Shown piece after piece: positions 1 to 8,145 of a stretch of 64,000 bases of DNA. Under the pieces are notes generated by a model, which was not told the origin of the DNA, did no database searches, and saw only the letters and a list, made by a program, of their open reading frames with translations. The DNA comes from Rubrivivax gelatinosus IL144. Its GTDB lineage: Bacteria > Pseudomonadota > Gammaproteobacteria > Burkholderiales > Burkholderiaceae_C. The position numbers were made by a program, and so were the translations under genes. Location: positions 806,001 through 870,000 of the forward strand of contig NC_017075.1 of NCBI RefSeq assembly GCF_000284255.1, read 5' to 3'. The first letter of the stretch is position 1; every line of letters starts with the position of its first letter.

Positions 1-48
1 GCGGCGCTTCGCATGCTCCAGCAACAGACGCGGAAAAGTCGTCGGCAT
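1..48 (-). CDS. N-terminal fragment of a divergent gene, possibly an AMP-dependent synthetase/ligase (partial)
   Basis: Reading leftward from ATG at 48, sixteen codons stay open to the window edge and give MPTTFPRLLLEHAKRR. A good ribosome site (CAGGAG, about 6 nt before the ATG, plus-strand 53-58) supports this start. The N-terminus resembles fatty-acid/aryl acyl-CoA ligases of Burkholderiales that begin with a similar FPRLLLxHAxxRPD stretch, but that is from memory and 16 residues cannot prove it. It is divergent from the Crp/Fnr gene at 156, and the two share a 107-bp promoter region with an inverted repeat at 102-119. The rest of the gene lies outside the window. Confidence 0.55.
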   Translation of the reverse strand, partial: MPTTFPRLLLEHAKRR

Positions 49-90
49 GGCGGGCTCCTGGCAGGGGTTGAAACCATTGTGCGAAGTGCT

Positions 91-120
91 TTGACGTCCA
101 GTTGTCGTTCTGACGACAAT
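91..120 (+). promoter_or_regulatory. Candidate promoter and Crp/Fnr-type operator between divergent genes
   Basis: A perfect 6-bp inverted repeat with a 6-bp spacer, TTGTCG-TTCTGA-CGACAA, lies at 102-119. This geometry is typical of Crp/Fnr dimers, and the downstream gene encodes such a regulator. A possible sigma-70 promoter for that gene overlaps it: -35 TTGACG at 91-96 and -10 GACAAT at 115-120, spacer 18 bp. A protein bound here would cover the spacer and -10, so autorepression is the simplest inference. The repeat is seen directly; the promoter and function are inferred. Confidence 0.45.
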
Positions 121-155
121 CTTCGGGAACGTCCCACCGGGTCTTTCCCGCACGC

Positions 156-887
156 ATGACGCCCACACCGCCGTCGCCGGGCTCCGCCGCACTCGCTTCG
201 CGCTCGCGCGCGGCGACCTCCGAAGAACTCGCCGGCATTCCCTGGCTGGGCTGCCTGGACGATGTCGAACGCGAGCGTGTGCTCGCCGACCTGCGGGTGG
301 TGCAGGTCGAGGCCGGCGAGTACGTCTGCCGCATCGGACGACCGGTGAGCTACTGGTTCGGGCTCATCGACGGCCTGCTGAAGATGAGCAACGACTCGGC
401 GCTGGGCATGCCGATCACCTTCACCGGCGTGCCGCCCGGCGGCTGGTTCGGCGAAGGCACGGTGCTCAAGCGCGAGCCCTACCGCTACAACATCGAGGCG
501 CTGCGGCGCAGCCACGTCGCCGGCATCGGCGCCGACAGCTTCCACTGGCTGCTGGGCCGCAGCATCGGCTTCAACCGCTTCGTGATGCTGCAGTTGAACG
601 AGCGCCTCGGGCAGTTCATCGGCGCACGCGAGATCGACCGCCTGATCGACCCCGACGAACGGGTCGCGCGCAGCCTGGCCTCGCTGTTCCACCCGACGCT
701 GTACCCCGGCGTCGGCGAGGTGCTGCACATCACGCAGCAGGAGCTGGGCTACCTCGTCGGCCTGTCGCGCCAGCGCGTGAACGAGGCGCTGCGCGCGCTG
801 CAGGCGCGCGGGCTGATCCGCGTCGAGTACGGCGGCGTGCGCGTGCTGGCGCTGGAGGCGCTGCGCGGTTTTCGCGCCGGGAGCTGA
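156..887 (+). CDS. Crp/Fnr family transcriptional regulator
   Basis: A 243-residue protein with an N-terminal cyclic-nucleotide-binding-like beta-roll (about residues 28-150, including the PGGWFGEG turn) and a C-terminal Crp-type winged helix-turn-helix (about 165-235, with ITQQELGYLVGLSRQRVNEA as the recognition region). I see no Fnr-type N-terminal Cys cluster, so oxygen sensing through an Fe-S centre is unlikely and the ligand is unknown. It is divergent from the ligase-like gene at 1-48 with an inverted repeat between them, which suggests local control of that gene and itself. No strong ribosome site precedes the ATG at 156, but no better in-frame start exists before the beta-roll. Confidence 0.88.
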   Translation: MTPTPPSPGSAALASRSRAATSEELAGIPWLGCLDDVERERVLADLRVVQVEAGEYVCRIGRPVSYWFGLIDGLLKMSNDSALGMPITFTGVPPGGWFGEGTVLKREPYRYNIEALRRSHVAGIGADSFHWLLGRSIGFNRFVMLQLNERLGQFIGAREIDRLIDPDERVARSLASLFHPTLYPGVGEVLHITQQELGYLVGLSRQRVNEALRALQARGLIRVEYGGVRVLALEALRGFRAGS

Positions 888-910
888 GGCCCGGCCCCTG
901 CAGCGCCAGT

Positions 911-928
911 GGCCTGCGGGCGCAGGCC
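911..928 (+). terminator. Hairpin after the Crp/Fnr gene
   Basis: A perfect inverted repeat GGCCTGC-GGGC-GCAGGCC follows the regulator stop by 23 nt. It has no U-tract, so it is a weak intrinsic terminator at best. It is followed by TACACT (929-934), which could be a -10 element for the peptidase gene. Confidence 0.3.
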
Positions 929-967
929 TACACTCGCCCGCTTCGTCCTAGCCTGTCCTTGCTGAAG

Positions 968-3715
968 ATGATCAGAGCCTGGTTGAGTGCCGCGGCCTTC
1001 GCGCTGTCGGCGTCCTTCGTTCACGCCGCGCCGCCGCCCAAGGCCGCGCTTCCCGCCGGCGTCGCCGCCGTCACCAACGTCGAGGGCATCGCCGAGTACC
1101 GGCTGCCCAACGGCCTGCAGATCCTGCTGGTGCCCGACGAGTCCAAGCCGACGACGACGGTCAACGTCACCTACCGCGTCGGTTCGCGCCACGAGAGCTA
1201 CGGCGAGACCGGCATGGCGCACCTGCTGGAGCACCTGCTGTTCAAGGGCACGCCGACGACGCGCAACGTGATGGCCGAGTTCAGCCGCCGCGGCCTGCGC
1301 GCCAACGGCACGACCTGGTTCGACCGCACCAACTACTTCGCCAGCTTCGCCGCCAACGAGGACAACCTGCGCTGGTACCTGTCCTGGCAGGCCGACGCGA
1401 TGGTCAACAGCCTGATCGCCCGCCGCGACCTGGACAGCGAGATGACCGTCGTGCGCAACGAGATGGAGATGGGCGAGAACAGCCCCAGCGGCATCCTGCT
1501 GCAGAAGACGATGGCCGTCATGTACGACTGGCACGCCTACGGCAAGGACACGATCGGCGCGCGCGCCGACGTCGAGAACGTCGACATCCCGCGCCTGCAG
1601 GCCTTCTACCGCCGCTACTACCAGCCCGACAACGCGACGCTGATCGTCAGCGGCCGCTTCGACGTCGCCAAGACGCTGGGCTGGATCGCCCAGAGCTTCG
1701 GCAAGATCCCGCGTCCCAAGCGTGTGCTCGAGCCGACCTACACGCTGGACCCGGCGCAGGACGGTGAACGCACCGTCACGCTGCGCCGCAGCGGCGGCGC
1801 GCCGATGGTCTTCGCCGGCTACCACGTGTCCGCCGGCGCCAGCGCCGACTTCGCCGCCGCCTCGCTGCTGACCGGCATCCTCGGCGACTCGCCGGCCGGC
1901 CGGCTGCACAAGCGCCTGGTCGAAGGCAAGCTCGTCGCCTCCAGCTTCGGCGCCGCCTTCGGCCTCGCCGAGCCGGGCGTGATCTTCCTCGGCGTCGAAC
2001 TGGCCCCGGGCCAGGACGTCGAGGCCGCGCGCAAGGCCATGCTGGACACGCTGGACGCGGTCGCCGCCGAGCCGATCACCGCCGAGGAGCTGGACCGCGC
2101 CCGCGTGAAGTGGCTCAACGGCTGGGAGAAGGGCTTCAGCGACCCGCAGGCCGTCGGCATCGAGCTGTCCGACGCGATCGCACGCGGCGACTGGCGCCTG
2201 TTCTTCGTCGAACGCGACCAGATCGAGAAGCTGACCGTCGAGGACTTGAACCGCGTCGCGCGCCAGGTGCTGCTGCGCGACAACCGCACCGTCGGCACCT
2301 ACCTGCCGACCGAAGCCCCGCAGCGCGCGCCGGCGCCGGCGCGCGTCGACGTCGCCGCGCTGGTCAAGGACTACCGCGGCCGCCAGCAGCTCGCCCAGGC
2401 CGAGGCCTTCGAGGCGACGCCGGCCAACCTCGACCGCCGCACCCAGGTCTCGACGCTGCAGAGCGGGCTGAAGGTCGCGCTGCTGCCCAAGAGCACGCGC
2501 GGCAACGCCGTGCAGGCGCGGCTGCGGCTGCACTTCGGCACCGGCAAGGCGCTCGAAGGCCAGGAGACCGTCGCCAGCGTCGTCGCCGAGATGCTCGACA
2601 AGGGCGGCGCCGGTCTGACGCGCCAGCAGATCGCCGACCGCTTCGACGCGCTGCGCGCCCAGGTCGGCTTCAACGCCAACGGGCAGGACCTCGACGTCTT
2701 CGTCGTCACGGTGCGCGAGCACCTGCCGGCCACCGTCGCGCTGATCGGCCGATTGCTGCGCGAGCCGGCCTTCCCGGCCGAGGTGCTCGACGAGGTCAAG
2801 CGCCAGTGGGCGACGGCGATCGAGAACCAGAAGCACGAGCCCGAGGCGCTGGTCGCCAACGAGCTGATGCGCCACGGCAACCCCTACCCGCGCGGCGACC
2901 TGCGCTACGTGCCGACCTTCGACGAGATCGCCCAGGACATCGGCGCGGTCGACGCCGCCCAACTGGCCGCCTTCCACCGCCGCTTCTACAGCGCCGCGGC
3001 CGGCGAGTTCAGCGCCGTCGGCGACTTCGACGCCGAGGCCGTGCAGCGCGCGCTGGTCGTCGCCTTCGCCGACTGGCGTGCGCCGGCAGCTGGGCCGCAG
3101 GCCTACGAGCGCCTGCCCAACCCGCGCGTCGAGGTCGCGCCGGCGGCCTTCAAGCTGAAGACGCCGGACAAGCAGAACGCCAACCTGCGCACCACGCTGG
3201 CACTGCCGGTGTCCGACCGCGATGCCGACTACCCGGCGCTGCTGATGGCCAACTACCTGTTCGGCGGCAGCACCTCGTCGCGGCTGTGGACGCGTGTGCG
3301 CGAGACCGAGGGCCTGAGCTACGACGTGCGGTCCTCGATCGACTGGAACCGCATCGAGCAGAACTCGAACTGGGCGGTGAGCGCGATCTTCGCGCCGCAG
3401 AACCGCGCCAAGGTCGAGGCCGCGGTGATGGCCGAGCTCGACAAGGCGCGCCGCGAAGGCTTCAACCAGGCCGAGTTCGAAGCCGGCCGCAAGGGCCTGC
3501 TGAACACGCTGCGCCTGCAGCGGGCGCAGGACCCGGTGGTCGCCGCGCAGCTGACGTCCAACCTCTACCTGGGCCGCAGCTTCGCGTTCTCGCAGCAGGT
3601 CGACGACAAGATCTCGGCGCTGACGCTGGAGCAGGTGAACGCCGCGCTGCGCAAGTACCTGGACCCGTCGCGCTGGAGCATCGCCTGGGGCGGTGACTTC
3701 AAGGAAGGCAACTGA
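968..3715 (+). CDS. Exported M16 (pitrilysin-family) zinc metallopeptidase, two-domain
   Basis: A 915-residue protein. From the ATG at 968 the N-terminus MIRAWLSAAAFALSASFVHA is a clear signal peptide; a TTG nine bases upstream (959) would add three residues. The inverted zinc motif HLLEH is at residues 85-89 and the third ligand is probably Glu165 in VVRNEME, the spacing expected for M16 enzymes. The second half (from about 490) repeats the M16 fold without an HxxEH motif, as is normal for the inactive partner domain. The length fits the two-domain periplasmic M16 peptidases, which degrade peptides or mistargeted proteins; the substrate is unknown. It stands alone between its own upstream region and a strong terminator. 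Confidence 0.9.
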   Translation: MIRAWLSAAAFALSASFVHAAPPPKAALPAGVAAVTNVEGIAEYRLPNGLQILLVPDESKPTTTVNVTYRVGSRHESYGETGMAHLLEHLLFKGTPTTRNVMAEFSRRGLRANGTTWFDRTNYFASFAANEDNLRWYLSWQADAMVNSLIARRDLDSEMTVVRNEMEMGENSPSGILLQKTMAVMYDWHAYGKDTIGARADVENVDIPRLQAFYRRYYQPDNATLIVSGRFDVAKTLGWIAQSFGKIPRPKRVLEPTYTLDPAQDGERTVTLRRSGGAPMVFAGYHVSAGASADFAAASLLTGILGDSPAGRLHKRLVEGKLVASSFGAAFGLAEPGVIFLGVELAPGQDVEAARKAMLDTLDAVAAEPITAEELDRARVKWLNGWEKGFSDPQAVGIELSDAIARGDWRLFFVERDQIEKLTVEDLNRVARQVLLRDNRTVGTYLPTEAPQRAPAPARVDVAALVKDYRGRQQLAQAEAFEATPANLDRRTQVSTLQSGLKVALLPKSTRGNAVQARLRLHFGTGKALEGQETVASVVAEMLDKGGAGLTRQQIADRFDALRAQVGFNANGQDLDVFVVTVREHLPATVALIGRLLREPAFPAEVLDEVKRQWATAIENQKHEPEALVANELMRHGNPYPRGDLRYVPTFDEIAQDIGAVDAAQLAAFHRRFYSAAAGEFSAVGDFDAEAVQRALVVAFADWRAPAAGPQAYERLPNPRVEVAPAAFKLKTPDKQNANLRTTLALPVSDRDADYPALLMANYLFGGSTSSRLWTRVRETEGLSYDVRSSIDWNRIEQNSNWAVSAIFAPQNRAKVEAAVMAELDKARREGFNQAEFEAGRKGLLNTLRLQRAQDPVVAAQLTSNLYLGRSFAFSQQVDDKISALTLEQVNAALRKYLDPSRWSIAWGGDFKEGN

Positions 3716-3720
3716 GAACC

Positions 3721-3777
3721 GCCGGGCCGCGTGCCCGGCATGTCCAGCGAACGGCCCGTCGACGACGGGCCGTTTTT
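3721..3777 (+). terminator. Rho-independent terminator of the M16 peptidase gene
   Basis: The second of two hairpins is a textbook terminator: ACGGCCCGTC (3751-3760), a 3-nt loop, GACGGGCCGT (3764-3773), then a run of Ts to 3777. A first hairpin, GCCGGGC-cgcgt-GCCCGGC at 3721-3739, directly precedes it. The facing hydrolase gene (stop at 3782) ends here too, and the stem may serve both strands. Confidence 0.85.
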
Positions 3778-3781
3778 CGTT

Positions 3782-4630
3782 TCAGCCGGCGATGAAGGCG
3801 CGCAGCCGCGCCAGCGCTTCGTCGGGCCGGTCGCGCCAGGTGCCGTGGCCGGCGCCTTCGATGACCGTGTACTGTACGAGCGCCGGCGGCAGCGCCGCGG
3901 CGATGTCCTCGGCGTCGGCCACCGGGCACACCGGGTCCTCGGCGCCGGCGAGCACCAGCACCGGGCAGCGCGCGGCGGCCAGGCCGGCGCGCAGGTCCAT
4001 CGCCGCGTGCTCGGCCTCGTTCCAGCCGAACAGGATCTCGGGTCGGAACAGGCCGCGTTTGCCGGCGTCCGGGTCGGCCGGCCGTGTGGTGTTGTAGAGG
4101 TGGCGGCAGTGCTGTTCGTAGGCCGCCCAGGTGGCGGCGTCGGGCCGGGTCCAGAAGGCTTCGGCGGCGTCGCGCGCCGCGGCGCCGCCCAGGCGCTCGA
4201 ACATCGCCAGCTTGCGCGCCAGCTCGAAACGCGGCGCGGTGCTCGACAGGATCACCTTGGCCGCGTGGCCCGGGTGGCGCGCGATGTAGCGCTGGGCGAC
4301 GAAGCCGCCGAAGGACTGGCCGAGCACGATCGGGCGCTCGACGCCGAGCGCGTCGCACAGGCGCACGACGTCGTCGGCGAAGGTGTCCAGCGTCCATTCT
4401 TCGGCCGGGCGCGGGTCGCTGCGGCCGTGGCCGCGGTGGTCGACGTAGACGATCTGCGCCAGGTCCGCCAGGCGCGAGAACAGCGGCTTGAAGCTCGCGT
4501 GGTCGAAGCCGGGGCCGCCGTGCAGCAGCAGCAGCGTCGGCTTCTCGCGCAGCGTGGGGCCGTCGGGCACCAAGCCCGGGCCTTCGACGTCGACGAACAG
4601 GCGCACGCCGGGCTGGATCTCGATTCGCAT
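3782..4630 (-). CDS. Alpha/beta hydrolase (proline iminopeptidase-like)
   Basis: A 282-residue soluble hydrolase. HGGPG at 37-41 is the oxyanion-hole signature of proline iminopeptidase-type enzymes. The nucleophile elbow is GQSFGG with Ser106, and the acid and base are probably Asp232 (AGAEDP) and His262 (GAGHG), in the right order and spacing. No signal peptide or membrane segment is visible. The substrate cannot be told; members cleave N-terminal proline, amides or esters. It lies 27 nt downstream of the 5'-nucleotidase gene on the same strand, so the two may be co-transcribed. Confidence 0.87.
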   Translation of the reverse strand: MRIEIQPGVRLFVDVEGPGLVPDGPTLREKPTLLLLHGGPGFDHASFKPLFSRLADLAQIVYVDHRGHGRSDPRPAEEWTLDTFADDVVRLCDALGVERPIVLGQSFGGFVAQRYIARHPGHAAKVILSSTAPRFELARKLAMFERLGGAAARDAAEAFWTRPDAATWAAYEQHCRHLYNTTRPADPDAGKRGLFRPEILFGWNEAEHAAMDLRAGLAAARCPVLVLAGAEDPVCPVADAEDIAAALPPALVQYTVIEGAGHGTWRDRPDEALARLRAFIAG

Positions 4631-4657
4631 CTCGGTAGGGAAGGGGAGAGGGCGGCG

Positions 4658-5584
4658 TCAGCGCGCCGCGTTGCTGATGCCGGCGGCGACGTGGCCCGCA
4701 GGCACGTGGCCGGCCGCGTGTTCGACGTGCCGGGTCTGGTCGTCGAAGAAGAAGTCGGGTTCGAACTGGCGCAGGAACTCGCCCTTGGGCAGGCCGCCGA
4801 GGAACATCGCCTCGTCGACCTCCAGCTGCCAGGCCATCAGCGTGCGGATCGCACGCTCGTGCGCCGGCGCGCTGCGCGCGGTGACCAGCGCCGTGCGCAC
4901 GCGCATGCCGCTGGCCGCGGCCCGTTGCAGCCGGTGCAGCGCTTCGAGCAGCGGCTTGAACGGCCCCGGCGGCAGCGGCGTCGTGCTGCGCGCCACCTCG
5001 TGGGCCTGGAATGCGGCCAGGCCGCCTTCCTGCTGGTAGACGCGTTCGGCCTCGTCGGAGAACAGCACCGCGTCGCCGTCGAAGGCGATGCGCAGCTCGT
5101 CGGGGTGGGTCTCGGCGGCGTGCCGGCTGTGCGTGGCCACACGCGCCGCGGCGACGCCGGCGTCCAGCGCCGCGCGCACGTCGTCCTCGTTGGTCGACAG
5201 GAACAGGTTGGCCTTCAGCGGCCCGAGGTAGCGCCAGGGCGGGCTGCCACGCGAGAACATGCCGCGTTCGATCGGCAGGCCGTAGTGCTGGGCCGAGCGG
5301 AAGACGCGCATGCCCGACACCGGGTCGTTGCGCGAGAGCACGACGACGTCGACGCGCGGCGCGCCGGCGTTGAAGGCGAGCAGCTTGCGCACCAGCGAGA
5401 ACGCGACGCCGGGGCGTGCCGGCACGTCCAGGCGCTCCAGCTGCAGCCGCATGTAGTCGCGGTCGTCGCCGCCGGCTTCGAAGACGCGGTTCTCCTCCTC
5501 GAAGTCGAACAGCGCGCGCGAGGAGATCGCGACGACGAGGCGGGCGTCGGCGGCGGCCGGCGCGAGGGCGGCGGTTTCGTCCAT
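4658..5584 (-). CDS. 5'-nucleotidase (NT5C1-like, PF06189 family)
   Basis: A 308-residue protein matching bacterial relatives of cytosolic 5'-nucleotidase 1: LVVAISSRALFDFEEE near the N-terminus, VVVLSRNDPVSGMRVF and HYGLPIERGMF in the middle, and AFDGDAVLFSDEAERVYQ holding the acidic phosphatase-like loop. It should dephosphorylate nucleoside monophosphates in the cytoplasm. The frame stays open upstream, but only opposite the DUF2796 gene; the ATG at 5584 matches the family start. A -10-like TATCAT (plus-strand 5593-5598) sits only about 8 nt before the ATG and overlaps the inverted repeat at 5595-5608. Confidence 0.85.
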   Translation of the reverse strand: MDETAALAPAAADARLVVAISSRALFDFEEENRVFEAGGDDRDYMRLQLERLDVPARPGVAFSLVRKLLAFNAGAPRVDVVVLSRNDPVSGMRVFRSAQHYGLPIERGMFSRGSPPWRYLGPLKANLFLSTNEDDVRAALDAGVAAARVATHSRHAAETHPDELRIAFDGDAVLFSDEAERVYQQEGGLAAFQAHEVARSTTPLPPGPFKPLLEALHRLQRAAASGMRVRTALVTARSAPAHERAIRTLMAWQLEVDEAMFLGGLPKGEFLRQFEPDFFFDDQTRHVEHAAGHVPAGHVAAGISNAAR

Positions 5585-5594
5585 CGCGGGCGAT

Positions 5595-5608
5595 GATACG
5601 GACGTATC
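5595..5608. promoter_or_regulatory. Inverted repeat in the nucleotidase/DUF2796 divergent promoter region
   Basis: GATACG-GA-CGTATC is a perfect 6+2+6 palindrome in the 87-bp region between divergent starts at 5584 and 5672. It overlaps the -10-like TATCAT of the minus-strand gene. Because the plus-strand gene has zinc-protein features, a Zur or other metalloregulator site is an attractive inference, but I cannot match it to a known consensus. Confidence 0.4.
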
Positions 5609-5671
5609 TTCACAAGGCCTCGGCACAATGCGCCGCGTCTGCAGCCCACGCTGCGCCCGCCCCCGTCCGCG

Positions 5672-6187
5672 ATGAAGCTCCCGTTCCTTGGCGCCTGCCT
5701 CGTGTCCCTGTTCGCCGCGTCGGCGGCCGTCGCGGCGCCGCCGCACGAACACGGCGTCGCCCGGCTCGACGTCGCCGTCGAAGCCGGCCGCATCACGCTG
5801 ATGCTGGAGATGCCGCTCGATTCGCTGGTCGGCTTCGAGCGCGCGCCGCGCGACGAGGCCGAACGCGAGGCGGCCAAGGTCGCCGTCGCGCGCCTGCGCG
5901 ACGCCGCGCGGCTGTTCCGCGCCGACCCGGCGGCGCAGTGCAAACCCGCCGTCGCCGAGATCGACGGCGGCCCCTTGACCGGCGGCGCTTCGCACGACGG
6001 CCATGCCGACGCCGACGCCAGCTACACGCTGGAGTGCGCGGCCGCCGAACGTGCGGCCTTCGTCGACACCGGGCTGCTGGAGAGCTTCCCGCGGCTGCGC
6101 ATCGTCAACGTGCAGGTCGCCACGCCCAAGGGCCAGTGGAAGGCGATGCTGAGCCGGCCGATGACGCGCCTGCCGCTGGTGCGGTGA
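5672..6187 (+). CDS. DUF2796 (ZrgA-like) periplasmic protein, probable metal binder
   Basis: A 171-residue exported protein with a signal peptide ending near residue 21-22 (AAVAA). HEHG at 25-28 starts the mature chain, and a His/Asp-rich patch (SHDGHADAD, about 108-117) lies mid-protein. This is the DUF2796 layout, a family that includes the zinc-regulated ZrgA of Vibrio. It is the first gene of a coupled operon: its TGA overlaps the GTG start of the ABC ATPase. Family knowledge plus context suggest metal capture or delivery linked to the following transporter; the metal and direction are unproven. Confidence 0.82.
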   Translation: MKLPFLGACLVSLFAASAAVAAPPHEHGVARLDVAVEAGRITLMLEMPLDSLVGFERAPRDEAEREAAKVAVARLRDAARLFRADPAAQCKPAVAEIDGGPLTGGASHDGHADADASYTLECAAAERAAFVDTGLLESFPRLRIVNVQVATPKGQWKAMLSRPMTRLPLVR

Positions 6188-6861
6188 GCCCGGCGATCTC
6201 GATCCGCGGCCTGCGCTACCGCTGGCCGCGTGCCGCCAAGCCGACGCTGGCGATCGAGGCCTGGGACGTCGCCGCCGGCGAAGCCGTCTTCCTGCACGGC
6301 CCCAGCGGCGGCGGCAAGAGCACGCTGCTCGGCCTGCTGGCCGGCGTGCTGCTGCCCGGCGACGGCCGCGTCGAGGTCCTGGGCCAGGACTGGGCGGCGC
6401 TGGCCGCCGGCCGCCGCGACGCCTTCCGCGCCGACCACGTCGGCTACGTCTTCCAGCAGTTCAATCTGCTGCCGTACCTGAGCGTGCTGGACAACGTGCG
6501 CCTGCCGTGCCGCTTCTCGGCGCGGCGCCTCGAACGCACGGCCCCCGGCGACGCCGAGGCGCTGCTCGAACGCGTCGGCCTGCTGCGCGAGGCCTGGGCA
6601 CGGCCGGCGGCCGAGCTGTCGGTCGGCCAGCAGCAGCGGGTCGCCGCGGCGCGTGCGCTGATCGGCCGCCCGGAACTCGTCATCTGCGACGAGCCGACCT
6701 CGGCGCTGGACGCGCCGCTGCGCGACGCCTTTCTCGACCTGCTGCTGGCGGCGGTGCACGAGGCCGGCGCGACGCTGGTCTTCGTCAGCCACGACGAACG
6801 CCTGGCCGGGCGTTTCGACCGCCGCGTCGCGCTGGCCGAACTCAACGGAGGCGCCCGATGA
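6184..6861 (+). CDS. ABC transporter ATP-binding protein (LolD/MacB class)
   Basis: A 225-residue ATPase with Walker A GPSGGGKST (39-47), Q-loop VFQQFNLLP (about 89-97), signature LSVGQ (145-149), Walker B LVICDE (165-170) and H-loop SHDE. The short form and Q-loop sequence place it with LolD/MacB/FtsE-type ATPases that drive mechanotransmission rather than classical import. The start is a GTG (6184) that overlaps the upstream stop as GTGA, and the end overlaps the permease start as ATGA, so translation of the three genes should be coupled. It works with the permease at 6858. Confidence 0.9.
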   Translation: MSPAISIRGLRYRWPRAAKPTLAIEAWDVAAGEAVFLHGPSGGGKSTLLGLLAGVLLPGDGRVEVLGQDWAALAAGRRDAFRADHVGYVFQQFNLLPYLSVLDNVRLPCRFSARRLERTAPGDAEALLERVGLLREAWARPAAELSVGQQQRVAAARALIGRPELVICDEPTSALDAPLRDAFLDLLLAAVHEAGATLVFVSHDERLAGRFDRRVALAELNGGAR

Positions 6862-8129
6862 CGCCGCTCGTCGGCCTGGCCGCACGCAGCGCCTGGGCGC
6901 GGCGCGGCACGCTCGTGCTCGTCGCGCTGTCAATCGCGCTGTCGACGGCGCTGCTGCTGACGCTGGAGCGGCTGCGCGAGGACGTGCGCGCCAGCTTCTC
7001 GCAGGCCGTCAGCGGCACCGACCTCGTCGTCGGCGCGCGTACCGGGCCGGTGCAGCTGATGCTGTACGCCGTGTTCCGCCTCGGCGGCGCGACCAACGAC
7101 ATCTCGATGGCCAGCGTCGACGCGATCGTGCGCCACCCGGCGGTGGCCTGGGTCGTGCCGATCGCGCTCGGCGACTCGCACCGCGGTTTCCCGGTGGTCG
7201 GCACCAGCACCGGCTACTTCGAGCACTTCCGCTACGGCGACGGCCAGGCGCTGGCGCTGGACCAGGGCCGGGCCTTCAGCGGCACGCTCGACGGGCTCTA
7301 CGAAGCGGTGCTCGGCGCCGAGGTCGCGTCCCGCCTGGGTTACCGCGTCGGCCAGCGCATCGTGCTGGCGCACGGCGCCGGCGGTGAACTCGGCGCCGAG
7401 CATGCCGACAAGCCTTTCACCGTCGTCGGCATCCTGGCGCCCACCGGCACCCCGGTGGACCGCAGCGTGCACGTCGGCCTGCCCGCCATCGAGGCCATCC
7501 ACCTCGACTGGGCCGGCGGCGCGCCGATGCCGGGCGTGCACATCGCCGCCGACCAGGCGCGCAAGTTCGACCTCGCGCCCAAGCGCGCGACGGCGGCCTT
7601 CGTCGGGCTGAAGAACCGCGTCGCCGTGTTCCGCGTGCAGCGCTGGGTCGCCGACTACGAAGCCGAGCCGCTGCTGGCGGTGCTGCCCGGTGTCGCGCTC
7701 GACGAACTCTGGGAGGTGGTCGGCGTCGGCGAACGTTCGCTGCTGGCGGTGTCGGCGCTGGTCGCCGTCGTCAGCCTGGCCGGGCTGGTGGCGGTGGTGC
7801 TGGCCGGGCTGGCCGAACGCCGGCGCGAGCTGGCGGTGCTGCGCGCCGTCGGCGCCGGGCCGCGCCACGTGCTGGCGCTGCTGGCCGCCGAAGCGGCGCT
7901 GGTGACGCTGGCCGGCGCCGCCGCCGGCGTGCTGGTGGCCGCCGCCGCGGTGGTGCTGGCCGGGCCCTGGGCGCAGCAGCATCTGGGCGTGGCGCTGTCG
8001 CACGGCGCGCCGACGCTGACGCAATGGGCCTGGCTGGGCGCGGTGCTCCTCGCCGGTATGCTCGCCGGGCTGGTGCCCGGCTGGCGCGCCTACCGGATGT
8101 CGCTGGCCGACGGGCTGAGCCCGCGCTGA
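6858..8129 (+). CDS. FtsX/MacB-type ABC transporter permease
   Basis: A 423-residue inner-membrane protein with one N-terminal membrane helix (about 18-36), a periplasmic MacB-like domain of some 230 residues, and three C-terminal helices with the FtsX core (including LAERRRELAVLRAVGAGPRH). This one-plus-three topology is typical of MacB/LolC-like mechanotransmission permeases. It overlaps the ATPase gene by 4 nt (ATGA). Between a DUF2796 and a DUF3299 gene, it belongs to a recurrent but poorly characterised transporter cassette, probably acting on a periplasmic metal- or lipoprotein-related process. Confidence 0.9.
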   Translation: MTPLVGLAARSAWARRGTLVLVALSIALSTALLLTLERLREDVRASFSQAVSGTDLVVGARTGPVQLMLYAVFRLGGATNDISMASVDAIVRHPAVAWVVPIALGDSHRGFPVVGTSTGYFEHFRYGDGQALALDQGRAFSGTLDGLYEAVLGAEVASRLGYRVGQRIVLAHGAGGELGAEHADKPFTVVGILAPTGTPVDRSVHVGLPAIEAIHLDWAGGAPMPGVHIAADQARKFDLAPKRATAAFVGLKNRVAVFRVQRWVADYEAEPLLAVLPGVALDELWEVVGVGERSLLAVSALVAVVSLAGLVAVVLAGLAERRRELAVLRAVGAGPRHVLALLAAEAALVTLAGAAAGVLVAAAAVVLAGPWAQQHLGVALSHGAPTLTQWAWLGAVLLAGMLAGLVPGWRAYRMSLADGLSPR

Positions 8130-8145
8130 CCTCGAAGGACACGAT

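Noticed and set aside
749..2977. 742-codon open frame on the minus strand opposite the M16 peptidase
   Set aside because: It is antisense to a gene with full catalytic motifs; composition (Gln/His/Arg/Val/Leu/Ala) is the usual shadow in high-GC DNA, and no domain is recognisable.
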